Positions 42,141 to 50,949 are shown, counted from the first letter of the stretch. The stretch is 64,000 nt of DNA from an uncultured Hyphomonas sp. (GCF_963677035.1 NZ_OY781472.1:1612001-1676000), one strand, 5' to 3'. A program made the numbers and translations. The notes: generated by a model from the letters alone, not told the origin.

Positions 42141-43449
42141 TTTCTTCGTCCTGGCTGAGGATGGACTGTAATGTCCCAAAGGCTGCGGCAATTCCGTCCG
42201 GACTTTTTGTACCCATGAAGGCGTCGAGTGTCGGGAAAAGAGCGATAGATTTGTCGCCGTCTGCATCCTTACCGAACTCGTAGAGGTTCGCCCTCAGCAT
42301 GGGTTCGAGTTCTTCGTACAGTGCGAGTGTCTTCCGGCAGAGGCGAATGAGAGCGTTCTCGTCATCAGCTGCGGCGTGCGGCAAGGCGCGGGAGACGGAT
42401 CGCAACACGTCGATCGCTGGATAGCGTTGCCGCTCGGCAATCTGTCGTGACAGGATGATGTGGCCATCCAGGATTCCGCGGATCATATCCGCGACTGGCT
42501 CTTCCATGTCAGATCCGGCAACGAGTACCGAGTAAATAGCGGTAATATCACCCCTGTTGCCAAGGCCGGGGCCGGCCCGCTCAGCCAGTTCGGAAATGAC
42601 CCGGACTGTCGAGGGCGGGAAGGCATTTAGCGCCGGCGTCTCGCCCGCCATGAGGGCTGTTTCGCGGTGCGCTTCGGCAAACCGTGTGATGGAATCGAAC
42701 AGGAAGAGTACATTGTGCCCTTCGTCCCGGAAATGTTCAGCGGCTGTGATGGCGCAATAAGCGGCTCTCTTCTTGGCACCAGGCGGTTCGCTGGCGGTTG
42801 CGGCAACCACGACCGTCTTGGACATGATCGATTGCGGTAGCACGTTGCGGACAAACTCGTTCACTTCGCGCGAGCGTTCGCCGATAAGTGCAATGACGAC
42901 CCGGTCAGCTTCCAATCCAGCGGCGAGTGAGCCGAGGAAGGTCGACTTGCCCACACCCGAGCCTGCAAACAGGCCCAGCCGCTGGCCCTGGCAAATCGGC
43001 AGCATCGTGTCGGTCACCATCCAGCCAGTTGCCAATCGGTCGCCGATACCCCGGCGCGCATGCGCAGGCAGGGGGGCTGTGTTCAGGCGGCGATTTGTGG
43101 CGCGTAAGGGAACGACGGGTGCTGTCGCGCCGGTAATGTCGCCGCGGTAGTTGATGATCTGGCCAAGCCAGTGATCGCCGGGCTCGATCCGGGGTTCCTG
43201 CTGGATCTGGACAGCATCTCCGATCCGGATTGCATCGCAGGGTGAATAAAGGAGCGCGGTGACGCTATCTCCGGAAATTGAGAGGATTTCCCCGAGAATG
43301 CTTGTGCCCTGTTTTTCAATGACGATTTCATTCCCGACACCGGCAAGTTCGCTGATTCCGGCAATCCGGACCATGCCAGGGGCGACGTCGGTGATCGTGC
43401 CCCAAAGACTAAAAAGTGTGAACGAAGGAGAGGCCGTTCCCATCGGCAT
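42124..43449 (-). CDS. fliI: Flagellar export ATPase FliI
   Basis: A 441-residue F1-beta-like ATPase. Walker A is GSGVGKST near residue 170; Walker B region is NVLFLFDSITRFAEAHRE near 245; the family box PPSTVRVISELAERAGPG follows. It energises and orders export with FliH and FliJ. It is transcribed alone on the minus strand, divergent from flgB with 94 nt between them, containing closely spaced GTTAAC sites. Confidence 0.95.
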   Translation of the reverse strand: MPMGTASPSFTLFSLWGTITDVAPGMVRIAGISELAGVGNEIVIEKQGTSILGEILSISGDSVTALLYSPCDAIRIGDAVQIQQEPRIEPGDHWLGQIINYRGDITGATAPVVPLRATNRRLNTAPLPAHARRGIGDRLATGWMVTDTMLPICQGQRLGLFAGSGVGKSTFLGSLAAGLEADRVVIALIGERSREVNEFVRNVLPQSIMSKTVVVAATASEPPGAKKRAAYCAITAAEHFRDEGHNVLFLFDSITRFAEAHRETALMAGETPALNAFPPSTVRVISELAERAGPGLGNRGDITAIYSVLVAGSDMEEPVADMIRGILDGHIILSRQIAERQRYPAIDVLRSVSRALPHAAADDENALIRLCRKTLALYEELEPMLRANLYEFGKDADGDKSIALFPTLDAFMGTKSPDGIAAAFGTLQSILSQDEEIKTED

Positions 43450-43477
43450 GGTGTAAATCCTAACAAAACGGGTCGAT

Positions 43478-43530
43478 CGGTTAACTCTTTCTTCAACTTA
43501 TCGCTTGAAGTCTTGTTAACGAGTTAACCA
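43478..43530. promoter_or_regulatory. fliI/flgB divergent control region with three TTAAC sites
   Basis: GGTTAACT at 43479-43486, TTAACG at 43516-43521 and TTAACC at 43524-43529. The last two are part of a near-dyad (CTTGTTAAC / GTTAACCAAG) centred between divergent fliI and flgB. Their TTAA cores are only 4 nt apart, not the N7 of the CtrA consensus, so assignment to CtrA is tentative. Confidence 0.4.
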
Positions 43531-43543
43531 AGACGAGTCTGTC

Positions 43544-43900
43544 ATGATTTCCCAGCTTCCGCTTTTTGAAATCTACGGCGCAATGGCCCGTTACGCCGCG
43601 GAGAGCCAGAAGGTAAGCGCGACCAATGTCGCGCATGCCGACGACCCCGGCTACAAGGCTAAACAACTGGAGTCTTTCGATTCCTATCTTGCACGCGCCT
43701 CGAATAGTGCTTCGCATACTGGACTGAATACGTCATTTAAAGTCGTCGAGTCGGACGGCCCCGTATCGCCCAGCGGAAATTCAGTCAGTATCGAGATGGA
43801 GATGTTCAAGTCGGCCGAGGCGGCTGGTCAGCACGAGCAGGCGATGACAGTCTATTCCAAGTCGCTTGAGCTGCTGCGCACCGCGCTCGGAAAGTATTGA
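43544..43900 (+). CDS. flgB: Flagellar proximal rod protein FlgB
   Basis: A 118-residue rod protein: LPLFEIYGAMARYAAESQKVSATNVAHADDPGYKA at the start is the FlgB form of the rod motif, and the C-terminus MFKSAEAAGQHEQAMTVYSKSLELLRTALG is typical. First gene of a plus-strand operon flgB-flgC-fliE-fliQ-flhA-fliR-flhB-fliJ. Confidence 0.92.
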   Translation: MISQLPLFEIYGAMARYAAESQKVSATNVAHADDPGYKAKQLESFDSYLARASNSASHTGLNTSFKVVESDGPVSPSGNSVSIEMEMFKSAEAAGQHEQAMTVYSKSLELLRTALGKY

Positions 43901-43911
43901 GGGAGGTCTGA

Positions 43912-44295
43912 ATGAACCCACTCAAACAAATCATGATGCAGGCTGTTTCCGGCATGTCGCTGGAACAGCGGCGTGTCACGGTGGCGTCGGAGAATATTTC
44001 GAATGTCGACACCCCCGGATACCGCCGCAAGCTTTTGTTGCAGGAAGCTCTCCCTGGGAAGGGGGCCGACTTTGCCACGACCAAGGTCATGCTGGATGAG
44101 ACCCCGGGTCAGAGGGAGTATGACCCATCCCATCCGATGGCCGATAGCGACGGTTACGTCACCATGTCCAATGTTTCTCTGATTACGGAAATGGCGGACT
44201 TGCGTGACGCGAACCGTACTTACGAGGCCAATCTGAATTCGTTTCAGCAGGCCCGCACGATGTACCAGTCACTACTGGATGTTCTACGCCGCTGA
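43912..44295 (+). CDS. flgC: Flagellar proximal rod protein FlgC
   Basis: A 127-residue rod protein with MQAVSGMSLEQRRVTVASENISNVDTPGYRRK and C-terminal MADLRDANRTYEANLNSFQQARTMYQSLLDVLRR, both characteristic of FlgC. Begins 11 nt after flgB with GGGAGG before the ATG. Confidence 0.93.
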   Translation: MNPLKQIMMQAVSGMSLEQRRVTVASENISNVDTPGYRRKLLLQEALPGKGADFATTKVMLDETPGQREYDPSHPMADSDGYVTMSNVSLITEMADLRDANRTYEANLNSFQQARTMYQSLLDVLRR

Positions 44296-44318
44296 TGCGG
44301 TGAGAGGGGAGATGGGTT

Positions 44319-44624
44319 ATGTCGACAATAGGATTCAACGCCTATACTGCGCTTAATACCGCGCGCCCTGCAGACGCAGCTGGCTCAGCTGGTGCTGCAG
44401 CGAAAACGGGCGACGACAAGAATGTCGTCGCCGAAGGAATTTCCGATTTCCGCGCGGCGCTCCAGCAGGCGGAAGGTGCAGCGGTGGACACGGCTGTGTC
44501 CGGCGCCGATCCGCACGCCATGGTTGCTGCGCTCGCCGATGCCGAAATGATGCTGGATGCTGCCGTGACGATCCGTGACAAGGTGGTGGAGGCTTACCAG
44601 GAACTGCTGCGGATGCCGGTCTGA
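44319..44624 (+). CDS. fliE: MS-ring/rod junction protein FliE
   Basis: A 101-residue protein whose last 60 residues match FliE: DFRAALQQAEGAAVDTAVSGADPHAMVAAL and MMLDAAVTIRDKVVEAYQELLRMPV. FliE joins the MS ring/export gate to the rod. Located between flgC and fliQ, the standard order. Confidence 0.9.
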   Translation: MSTIGFNAYTALNTARPADAAGSAGAAAKTGDDKNVVAEGISDFRAALQQAEGAAVDTAVSGADPHAMVAALADAEMMLDAAVTIRDKVVEAYQELLRMPV

Positions 44625-44641
44625 GGCCCGGAGGGTGCGGC

Positions 44642-44905
44642 ATGTCTGAGGCGGAGATCTTCGAGGTTCTGAGGGCGCACATTTGGGGCGCCGCCATGAT
44701 GGCTCTGCCGATTCTGGTAACGACGCTGATCCTTGGCTTCGTGATCGGTCTTCTGCAGGCACTGACCTCCATTCAGGAGATGACGCTGACCTTCATTCCG
44801 AAGATCTTTGCCGTCGTCGTCGTGTTTTTTCTGTCGCTTGGTTACATGACCCGCATCGCGCTCGATCTTTTTAACAATTACGTCCTGCCGCTCATTTCAG
44901 AATAG
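44642..44905 (+). CDS. fliQ: Flagellar export gate protein FliQ
   Basis: An 87-residue membrane protein with two long hydrophobic segments (MMALPILVTTLILGFVIGLLQALTSIQEMTLTFIPK and VVFFLSLGYMTR-type) separated by the conserved QEMTLTFIPK loop. Part of the FliP-FliQ-FliR gate. It lies 17 nt after fliE and 8 nt before flhA. Confidence 0.95.
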   Translation: MSEAEIFEVLRAHIWGAAMMALPILVTTLILGFVIGLLQALTSIQEMTLTFIPKIFAVVVVFFLSLGYMTRIALDLFNNYVLPLISE

Positions 44906-44913
44906 GCCCCGCC

Positions 44914-46992
44914 GTGGATACTACGAAACTTTTCGGGCTGTCGAACCCAACCGCGCTTCTGGCTATTGGCCTGATGATGGTCATTCTCGTTATGATCCTC
45001 CCGGTGCCGGCCTGGGTGATGGATATCGGTCTGACCTGCTCATTCGCCTTTGCCATCCTGATCTTCACGACCTCGATATTCATCGAAAAGCCGTTGGACT
45101 TTTCATCTTTTCCAAGCGTTTTGCTTGCCTCTCTGATCCTGCGACTGGCATTGAACGTGTCGTCGACCAAGCTGATTATCGGCGATGGTCATACGGGTAC
45201 GGACGCCGCCGGCGGCGTGATCCAGGGCTTCGCCATGTTCATCATGGGGGGCAATCTGTTTGTGGGCCTCGTCGTCTTTGGTGTTCTGGTGATCGTGAAT
45301 TTCATGGTCATCACCAAGGGTGCAGGCCGCATGGCTGAAGTCGGTGCCCGCTTCGCCCTCGACGCCATGCCGGGCAAGCAGCTGGCCATCGACTCAGATC
45401 TTGCTGTAGGTGCCATCTCCCATGAAGAGGCCAAACAGCGCCGACAAAAGGAACAGGAAGAAGCTGCATTTCTGGGCTCTCTGGATGGCGCTTCAAAGTT
45501 CGTGAAGGGCGATGCTATTGCAGGCCTGCTGATTACCGCGCTGAATCTGCTGGCAGGTATCGGCATCGGTTTGACCGTGCACCATCTCAGTTTCTCCGAG
45601 GCTCTCAGCAATTACTCGATCCTGACGGTAGGCGATGGACTGGTTTCGCAGATCCCGGCCGTGATTGTCTCAGTCGCTGCCGCGCTCCTTCTGTCGAAGG
45701 GCAGGGAAGACGGTGCCATCGACCTTGCGCTGGTGGCGCAATTGGGTGCCAACGCGACGGCGCTTTTCATCGTTGCCGGCATTCTTGGTGTGTTTGCCTT
45801 GTTCCCAGGACTGCCTTTCATCCCTTTCATGCTGGCCGCGATTGGCTTTGCGACGGCTGCCTGGTTCATTCACCAGAAGCATCAGAAAGTGGAAGCCGAC
45901 AAGGAACTGGCGCTGGAGGAAGACGTTCCGGAACCGATTAAGTTTGGCGACTCCATTCACTCCGATGAGATCCACCTCGAAGTCGCGCCGGATCTCGTGA
46001 ATCTCGTCCTTCTGGGCGATAATGGATTTGAAAGCAGGATCCAGAAGATCAGGCGGTACATTGCCGAGGAGTACGGCTTTGTTCTTCCGCCGATCCGTAT
46101 GACGGACAATCCAATCCTGAAAAAGAACGAATACCGCATTCGCATTCAGGGCGTTCGGATCGATTCCGGCTTCTTGCGGCCGGGCTCCGTTCTGGCGTTG
46201 CTCGAAGATGATCAACTGCCGCATCTTGATGGCGAGAAGGTCAAGGAGCCGGTCTACAAGGCGGCTGCGCGGTGGTTGTCTTCCGGCAAGAAACAGGAGT
46301 TGGCCGCCTCCGGCATTCCCGCTGTCGAGCCGATCGAGGTGCTTGCTACGCATATGCTGGAAGTCATCCAGTCGAACTTCTCATTGATCTTCACCCGTAT
46401 GGTCATGCTCGACACGCTGGATGCGCTGACCAAGGTGTCTGATCCGGAGCGCGCTGCTGCCAATCGGCGGTTCCTGGACGAGTACATCCCCGGCAAGGTC
46501 ACGCCGGAGTTGCTGTTGTCCGTTATCCGGCTGCTGTTGGAAGAGCGCGTCTCGATCCGCAATCTGTTCCTTATCGTTGAGACCCTGGCCGAAGCCAAGC
46601 AGGCGGGGGCGAACATCCAGAAGTCTGTCGAAATGGTACGCCAGCGGCTCGCTTTTCAAATTGTCGACCGTCTGCAGGACGAGCAGGGGCGTCTGCCACT
46701 GGTCCAGCTTTCAACCACTTGGGAGCAAAAATTCGCGCAATACGAAATTACCAATGAAAACGGGAACAGTGATATTGCGCTGCCGCCGGAATTGTTTGGT
46801 GAGCTGACGAATTTGGTTCAGACAAAACTGAATGAAGCGGCCCGCAAAGGTGTGATTGCATCTGTTGCGACAACATCACGCCGGCGCCGCTTCCTGCAAA
46901 CCGTGCTCGTCAGCAAGGGCATTCGCAATGCCGTGTTGGCTTATGAGGAAATCAACGCCAAGACAAAGCCCTATATAATCGGCGTTATCTGA
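44914..46992 (+). CDS. flhA: Flagellar export gate protein FlhA
   Basis: A 692-residue protein starting at GTG 44914. Residues 1-320 hold about eight membrane segments and the FHIPEP-type core (RMAEVGARFALDAMPGKQLAIDSDLAVGAI); residues 340-692 are the cytoplasmic nonamer-ring domain. It receives substrates and chaperones for export. The 1 nt overlap with fliR (TGATG) indicates coupling. Confidence 0.96.
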   Translation: MDTTKLFGLSNPTALLAIGLMMVILVMILPVPAWVMDIGLTCSFAFAILIFTTSIFIEKPLDFSSFPSVLLASLILRLALNVSSTKLIIGDGHTGTDAAGGVIQGFAMFIMGGNLFVGLVVFGVLVIVNFMVITKGAGRMAEVGARFALDAMPGKQLAIDSDLAVGAISHEEAKQRRQKEQEEAAFLGSLDGASKFVKGDAIAGLLITALNLLAGIGIGLTVHHLSFSEALSNYSILTVGDGLVSQIPAVIVSVAAALLLSKGREDGAIDLALVAQLGANATALFIVAGILGVFALFPGLPFIPFMLAAIGFATAAWFIHQKHQKVEADKELALEEDVPEPIKFGDSIHSDEIHLEVAPDLVNLVLLGDNGFESRIQKIRRYIAEEYGFVLPPIRMTDNPILKKNEYRIRIQGVRIDSGFLRPGSVLALLEDDQLPHLDGEKVKEPVYKAAARWLSSGKKQELAASGIPAVEPIEVLATHMLEVIQSNFSLIFTRMVMLDTLDALTKVSDPERAAANRRFLDEYIPGKVTPELLLSVIRLLLEERVSIRNLFLIVETLAEAKQAGANIQKSVEMVRQRLAFQIVDRLQDEQGRLPLVQLSTTWEQKFAQYEITNENGNSDIALPPELFGELTNLVQTKLNEAARKGVIASVATTSRRRRFLQTVLVSKGIRNAVLAYEEINAKTKPYIIGVI

Positions 46993-47747
46993 TGTTGGGG
47001 GGATTACCCATCCCGGACGCGCTATCCGCCTGGATCGCGTTGGTCATGGTGATTGTCGCCCGGTTGAGCTTTATTGTCTTCTTCATGCCGGGAATCGGCG
47101 AACAGACAGTTCCGCTTCAGATGCGGGTGATGATCCTGCTCGCGCTCTCTGCCATGTTTTCGATATCCGGGTTCATTGCGCCGCCGCCGGCCGATTCTTT
47201 CGCTTCCTATGCGGGGGTACTGGCAACGGAGGTGGCTATCGGTTTCTCCCTTGGTGTGGTGATGCGGGTCACCATCTGGATGCTCAGCATTGCCGGCACT
47301 GTGATTTCGCAATCCATTGGACTGTCACAGCTGCTCGGGATTGCACTGGAGCATGAGCAACAGACTATGACGGCCAATTTGCTGTCGATGGCAGGGGCGG
47401 CGCTTCTGCTGTCAGCGGATTTTCATATCAAGGCGATCGCGAGCCTGCTGCGTCTTTATGCCGATGTGCCAATCGGAGCTTTGGAAGCAATGAATCAGGA
47501 CATGCTGGTTCAGGCATTTTTGTCGGCGTTCGGCCTTGCGATCATGCTGGCCTGGCCGTTTGTGGCGGTAAACTTGCTGTACAATATTTGCCTTGGTTTC
47601 ATCAACAAGGCATTGCCATCGCTGATGGTGGCATTTGTCGGGGCGCCGCTGATGATCGGTGCGGGTATTATCCTTCTGGCCTTGTCGATCATGGGCATGC
47701 TGGTGGTGTGGGAAGGCCGCATACCTGATATCGTTGTCTGGCAGTGA
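46992..47747 (+). CDS. fliR: Flagellar export gate protein FliR
   Basis: A 251-residue inner-membrane protein with about six hydrophobic segments. Diagnostic stretches are FFMPGIGEQTVPLQMRVMILLALS near residue 30, GTVISQSIGLSQLLGIALEHEQQ near 95, and FVAVNLLYNICLGFINKALPSLMVAFVGAPLMIGAG near 185. Completes the export gate with FliP and FliQ. Confidence 0.95.
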   Translation: MLGGLPIPDALSAWIALVMVIVARLSFIVFFMPGIGEQTVPLQMRVMILLALSAMFSISGFIAPPPADSFASYAGVLATEVAIGFSLGVVMRVTIWMLSIAGTVISQSIGLSQLLGIALEHEQQTMTANLLSMAGAALLLSADFHIKAIASLLRLYADVPIGALEAMNQDMLVQAFLSAFGLAIMLAWPFVAVNLLYNICLGFINKALPSLMVAFVGAPLMIGAGIILLALSIMGMLVVWEGRIPDIVVWQ

Positions 47748-47755
47748 GGTAGATC

Positions 47756-48832
47756 ATGGCTGAACAAGAATCAGACAGCGGTGAAAAGGAATTCGAGGCC
47801 ACCGAGCAGCGCCGCCAGCAGGCGCGTGAGGAAGGTAATGTTCCGCACTCGAAGGAGGCCAATACGCTCGCATTGATCGTCGCCACTATGGTCGCGGCGC
47901 TCGTGCTTCAAGTCGCCATCGGCAATTCGGTCTTCCAAGACTTTTCGTCCATGTTGTACCATGCCGATGCTTTCTCTGAAGATATCTTCGATTCCGGAGG
48001 GGCGGAGACCCGCAGCTGGCTGTCTACAATCCTTATCAAGTTTGCCCCGGTGCTTCTCATCCTCGGCGCGATTGTTATGCTGGCGCTCATCGCGCAGCGC
48101 TCCATCTCCTTTTCAGCAAAAAAGGTGCAGGCCGATCCCAAAAAGCTGTCACCTGTCGAGAACATCAAAAAAAAATATGGTGCGAAAGGCTTGCTGGACT
48201 TCCTGAAAGACACAGTAAAACTGATATTTGCGGCGACGATTGCCATCGTCTTTCTCGTACAGCTCGCCCAAGGCTATTACGCCTCCAGCGCCATTCAGCA
48301 GGGTCAGTTCGCCGAATTCACTTTCGCGCAGGTCCTGAAGCTCATCTTCTGGTTCCTCTTGTTCCAGTTCGTGCTCGCGGCAATTGACCTGCCATTGCAG
48401 CGCCGTCTTCACGCCAACCAATTGAAGATGACGCGTGAGGACATGAAAAAAGAGCTGAAGCAGTCCGAGGGTGATCCCCAGCTGAAGCAGCAACGCCGCC
48501 AGAAAGCCCACAAAATCACACGCGGCCAGATGTTGACCAATGTGAAGGACGCGACCGTGGTCATGGTCAACCCGGAGCATTATGCCGTTGCGCTGAAATG
48601 GGATCCGGACTCCAGCAAGGCGCCCGTCTGCGTTGCCAAGGGTGTGGACCATCTCGCGGCACGCATCCGCGAAGTCGCTACAGCCAATAACGTTCCGATC
48701 TATCGAGATCCGCCGGCCGCTCGCTCAATGTACGGCCTGGTTGAGGTGGACGAGGAAATCCGCCCTGAACACTTTGCCGCTGTGGCCGCTGCGATTAATT
48801 TCGTTGAACGTGTGAAAAGGCACATGGAATAG
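47756..48832 (+). CDS. flhB: Flagellar export switch protein FlhB with atypical NPEH cleavage motif
   Basis: A 358-residue protein: N-terminal EKEFEATEQRRQQAREEGNVPHSKE, four membrane segments, and a cytoplasmic domain with MTREDMKKELKQSEGDPQLK. The autocleavage site, nearly always NPTH, reads N272-P273-E274-H275 (codons AAC CCG GAG CAT at 48569-48580). The Asn and Pro needed for cleavage are kept. FlhB switches export from rod/hook to filament substrates. Confidence 0.94.
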   Translation: MAEQESDSGEKEFEATEQRRQQAREEGNVPHSKEANTLALIVATMVAALVLQVAIGNSVFQDFSSMLYHADAFSEDIFDSGGAETRSWLSTILIKFAPVLLILGAIVMLALIAQRSISFSAKKVQADPKKLSPVENIKKKYGAKGLLDFLKDTVKLIFAATIAIVFLVQLAQGYYASSAIQQGQFAEFTFAQVLKLIFWFLLFQFVLAAIDLPLQRRLHANQLKMTREDMKKELKQSEGDPQLKQQRRQKAHKITRGQMLTNVKDATVVMVNPEHYAVALKWDPDSSKAPVCVAKGVDHLAARIREVATANNVPIYRDPPAARSMYGLVEVDEEIRPEHFAAVAAAINFVERVKRHME

Positions 48833-48835
48833 GGG

Positions 48836-49171
48836 ATGGCGCAAAAAGGTCCACCTCTTCAGAAGCTTGTCGCCCTCAAACGACAGCGAGCCGAGCAACA
48901 CTTGCTCAGTGTACAGCAGGAGCTGACCGCGCTGAGGACAGACCTGAAGCGCCTCGAAGCGGACCTTGCCTCGTTGAATGGCGAGGCGGGCGGGATCGAG
49001 TCGCATATCCTGTCTTACGAACATGGATATGCGCAGCGCCAAACTTTTGCTATTCAGGCTTGTCACGCGAAGATCACCGAGAAGGAAACCGAATTCAGTG
49101 CTGCCCGTGAAGCCCTGAAGCGTGCCTTCGATTCCGAAGATCGCCTGAGGCGGGAGGGTGGCCGTCTTTGA
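48836..49171 (+). CDS. FliJ-like coiled-coil protein
   Basis: A 111-residue basic coiled coil (KLVALKRQRAEQHLLSVQQELTALRTDLKRLEADLASL, then a second heptad region ending DRLRREGGR), 3 nt after flhB. Length, two-helix hairpin form and location fit FliJ, the stalk and chaperone-escort protein of the FliI ATPase. Sequence similarity in FliJ is always low, so the name rests on architecture and position. Last gene of the flagellar region. Confidence 0.6.
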   Translation: MAQKGPPLQKLVALKRQRAEQHLLSVQQELTALRTDLKRLEADLASLNGEAGGIESHILSYEHGYAQRQTFAIQACHAKITEKETEFSAAREALKRAFDSEDRLRREGGRL

Positions 49172-50265
49172 TCGCGATGCTTCAGGCCACGGATGCCACA
49201 ATGACGGGGCTCTGATTCCATTGACAGATTACCTGGCTCTTTCGGAAAGAGAGCAGCTTTCGAAATTGGAAAATTGGTAATGGGCGGTTGCCTTCGGGGC
49301 GCCGTGGGGCAACTGACGCGATCCAGACTGAGAGAAATGTGTTGGTTCTTCGAAGCCCCTTGTGCCGTACAAGGGCGCGCTGGCACCCGGAAGGCGGTTT
49401 TGCAATTCGTGTGCGCAGATACGGTTCCAGCGCTGTTGGTTACAGGCAAGCGGATCATGTCTCGTCTCCTGTAGCGAGGTCTTCGACCCGGTTGAGGCCG
49501 TTAATGTAAAGTCCGAGCGGATTGGCACGGAGTATAGCGGCATCGCGGCGCAGCGGAGTGATGGTGGAGAAGAGACCGGCGAAGCGCTGCGCTTCCGTCA
49601 GAGCGCCGTTCTCATAAGTCTCTTCCATCCCGCGGGTCTGGAACTGTCACCCGAGACGCACATGACGCTGACGGCAATGGGCGTCACGGAGGGCTTCTGA
49701 TCATGTTTTGCCTCTGCGAGTAGGACATACTTGAGGAAACGTTCTTCTGTCTTCTTAAGACTCACCGGACAATCTACTATGAGCTTCTCCGGACGTTCGG
49801 GTGTATGGTCGTTGAGAGGCATGGCCCGAATTCTTCTTGACCGGTTTGCGGGATGTTCCACGCTATGCATATCAGGCGGCACGAGCGATTGAGGTCATGC
49901 CCGCGGAGGATACTGATAACCTCAACGGAATTGGCCATTCTACACCATCGACGGAACTAATGATCAGTATTCTGAAAAAAAGCGACTCTCGTCGCTATCG
50001 AAACGACTGCGGAGAGGACGGGGTATTTCAGGTAGCTGCGAACGGGCTTGAGACTCTCCGGAAACGGGGGGCGTATTCCAGGTACCAGGCCGGGTGTGAG
50101 GGTGAGCGAGCCGATTTCATGAGCTGACCTCAGTTATGTTGCGCAGCCTGCTCATATAGGCTGAGGGGGCTACAAATTTGGTATGGATCTGAGAGAATTC
50201 TGACTGTTTTTTGTCGTCCAGCCTTGCGGCGCGCTGAATAATATGTATTCTACTTAAAAAAGAAT
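49172..50265. other. Decayed intergenic region after the flagellar cluster
   Basis: About 1.1 kb without an intact gene. It holds a small inverted repeat CTCTTTC/GAAAGAG (49237-49251) that could end the fliJ transcript, a pair CCCTTGT/ACAAGGG around 49357-49375, and on the minus strand the broken end of a VirB8/TrbF-like gene (49449-49700). A plus-strand frame at 49837-50127 has no recognisable motif. The pattern is that of an old insertion losing its genes. Confidence 0.5.
49449..49700 (-). pseudogene. C-terminal remnant of a VirB8/TrbF-like conjugation protein, frameshifted
   Basis: Reading the minus strand from about 49640 to 49449 gives EETYENGALTEAQRFAGL, then FSTITPLRRDAAILRANPLGLYINGLN and a stop, which resembles the end of VirB8/TrbF proteins ('...NPLG[IL]YV..L.W...L'). 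The upstream part (KPSVTPIAVSVM) is in another frame, so at least one indel is present near 49647. No start, membrane segment or other tra/trb gene survives. An ATG overlapping the stop (ATGA) suggests a following trb-like gene once existed. Confidence 0.45.
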
Positions 50266-50949
50266 ATGAGTGATGAGGGACGGCCACTAATCATGCCACT
50301 GAAGTCTGTTCTTATTTATGACGAACTTCAGTTTGTGCGTGAAGCATTAGTTGGGAAAATTGCTGAAAGGTGGCCCGACGCTGACATCCGCAGCAGCGCG
50401 TCGTGCTGTGGTCCGTACGCTTCGGAAGATGGATTCGAACCCGACGTAGTCATCTTGGACAGGGGGGGGGATTGCCGGGACTTGCTTTCATGTTGTGTCG
50501 GTCTGTTTCAGAAGTGGGAGGATGCCAAGGTTGTCATCTTTTCTGGCAGTTTGACCGGAGACGAAGCATTGGCATTGCTGAAATGCGGCGCAGCGGCCTA
50601 TGTACCGAAAACGTTCAGTATTAATGCACTTTGCCATGTTCTGGACCTTGTGATGAGTGGTGCAACCTATGCGCCAAAATCGCTTTTGAGCGGGATTGTG
50701 CCGGGTGCCGTGACTACTAAAAATTCTAAGAAGCTAAATCTCACAGACCGTGAGGAATACATGCTGGCACGTTTTGTCGAAGGTGCTTCGAACAAGGAAA
50801 TTGCTCATCTTATGGGGGCGTCTGAGGCTGCTGTGAAACAAGTCGCACGGAACTTGTTCAAAAAACTCGGCGTGCGCAATCGGACGCAGGCGGCGGTCAA
50901 GGGCCTTCATGGTGATTTCGGCAATACTTTTTCCCCGAAACAGCTCTGA
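50266..50949 (+). CDS. LuxR/NarL-type response regulator
   Basis: A 227-residue regulator: receiver domain (about 13-130) with phosphoacceptor Asp65 in PDVVILDRGG and Lys in AAYVPKTFS, and a C-terminal LuxR-type helix-turn-helix (LNLTDREEYMLARFVEGASNKEIAHLMGASEAAVKQVARNLFKKLGVRNRTQA). The region after Asp65 is coded by nine consecutive G (50462-50470) and lacks the usual LP-x-x-x-G. ATG 50293 is an alternative start. Base composition is less GC-rich than the flagellar genes. It precedes the giant adhesin gene and is a candidate regulator of it; no histidine kinase is adjacent. Confidence 0.85.
   Translation: MSDEGRPLIMPLKSVLIYDELQFVREALVGKIAERWPDADIRSSASCCGPYASEDGFEPDVVILDRGGDCRDLLSCCVGLFQKWEDAKVVIFSGSLTGDEALALLKCGAAAYVPKTFSINALCHVLDLVMSGATYAPKSLLSGIVPGAVTTKNSKKLNLTDREEYMLARFVEGASNKEIAHLMGASEAAVKQVARNLFKKLGVRNRTQAAVKGLHGDFGNTFSPKQL
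50462..50470 (+). repeat. G9 homopolymer inside the response-regulator gene
   Basis: Nine consecutive G lie within the receiver-domain coding region, right after the phosphoacceptor Asp codon. A one-base slip would frameshift the gene and remove the DNA-binding domain. Confidence 0.8.

Noticed and set aside
49837..50127. Plus-strand frame of 96 codons after the conjugation remnant
   Set aside because: No motif, no good ribosome-binding site and low similarity to any protein type; treated as part of decayed DNA.
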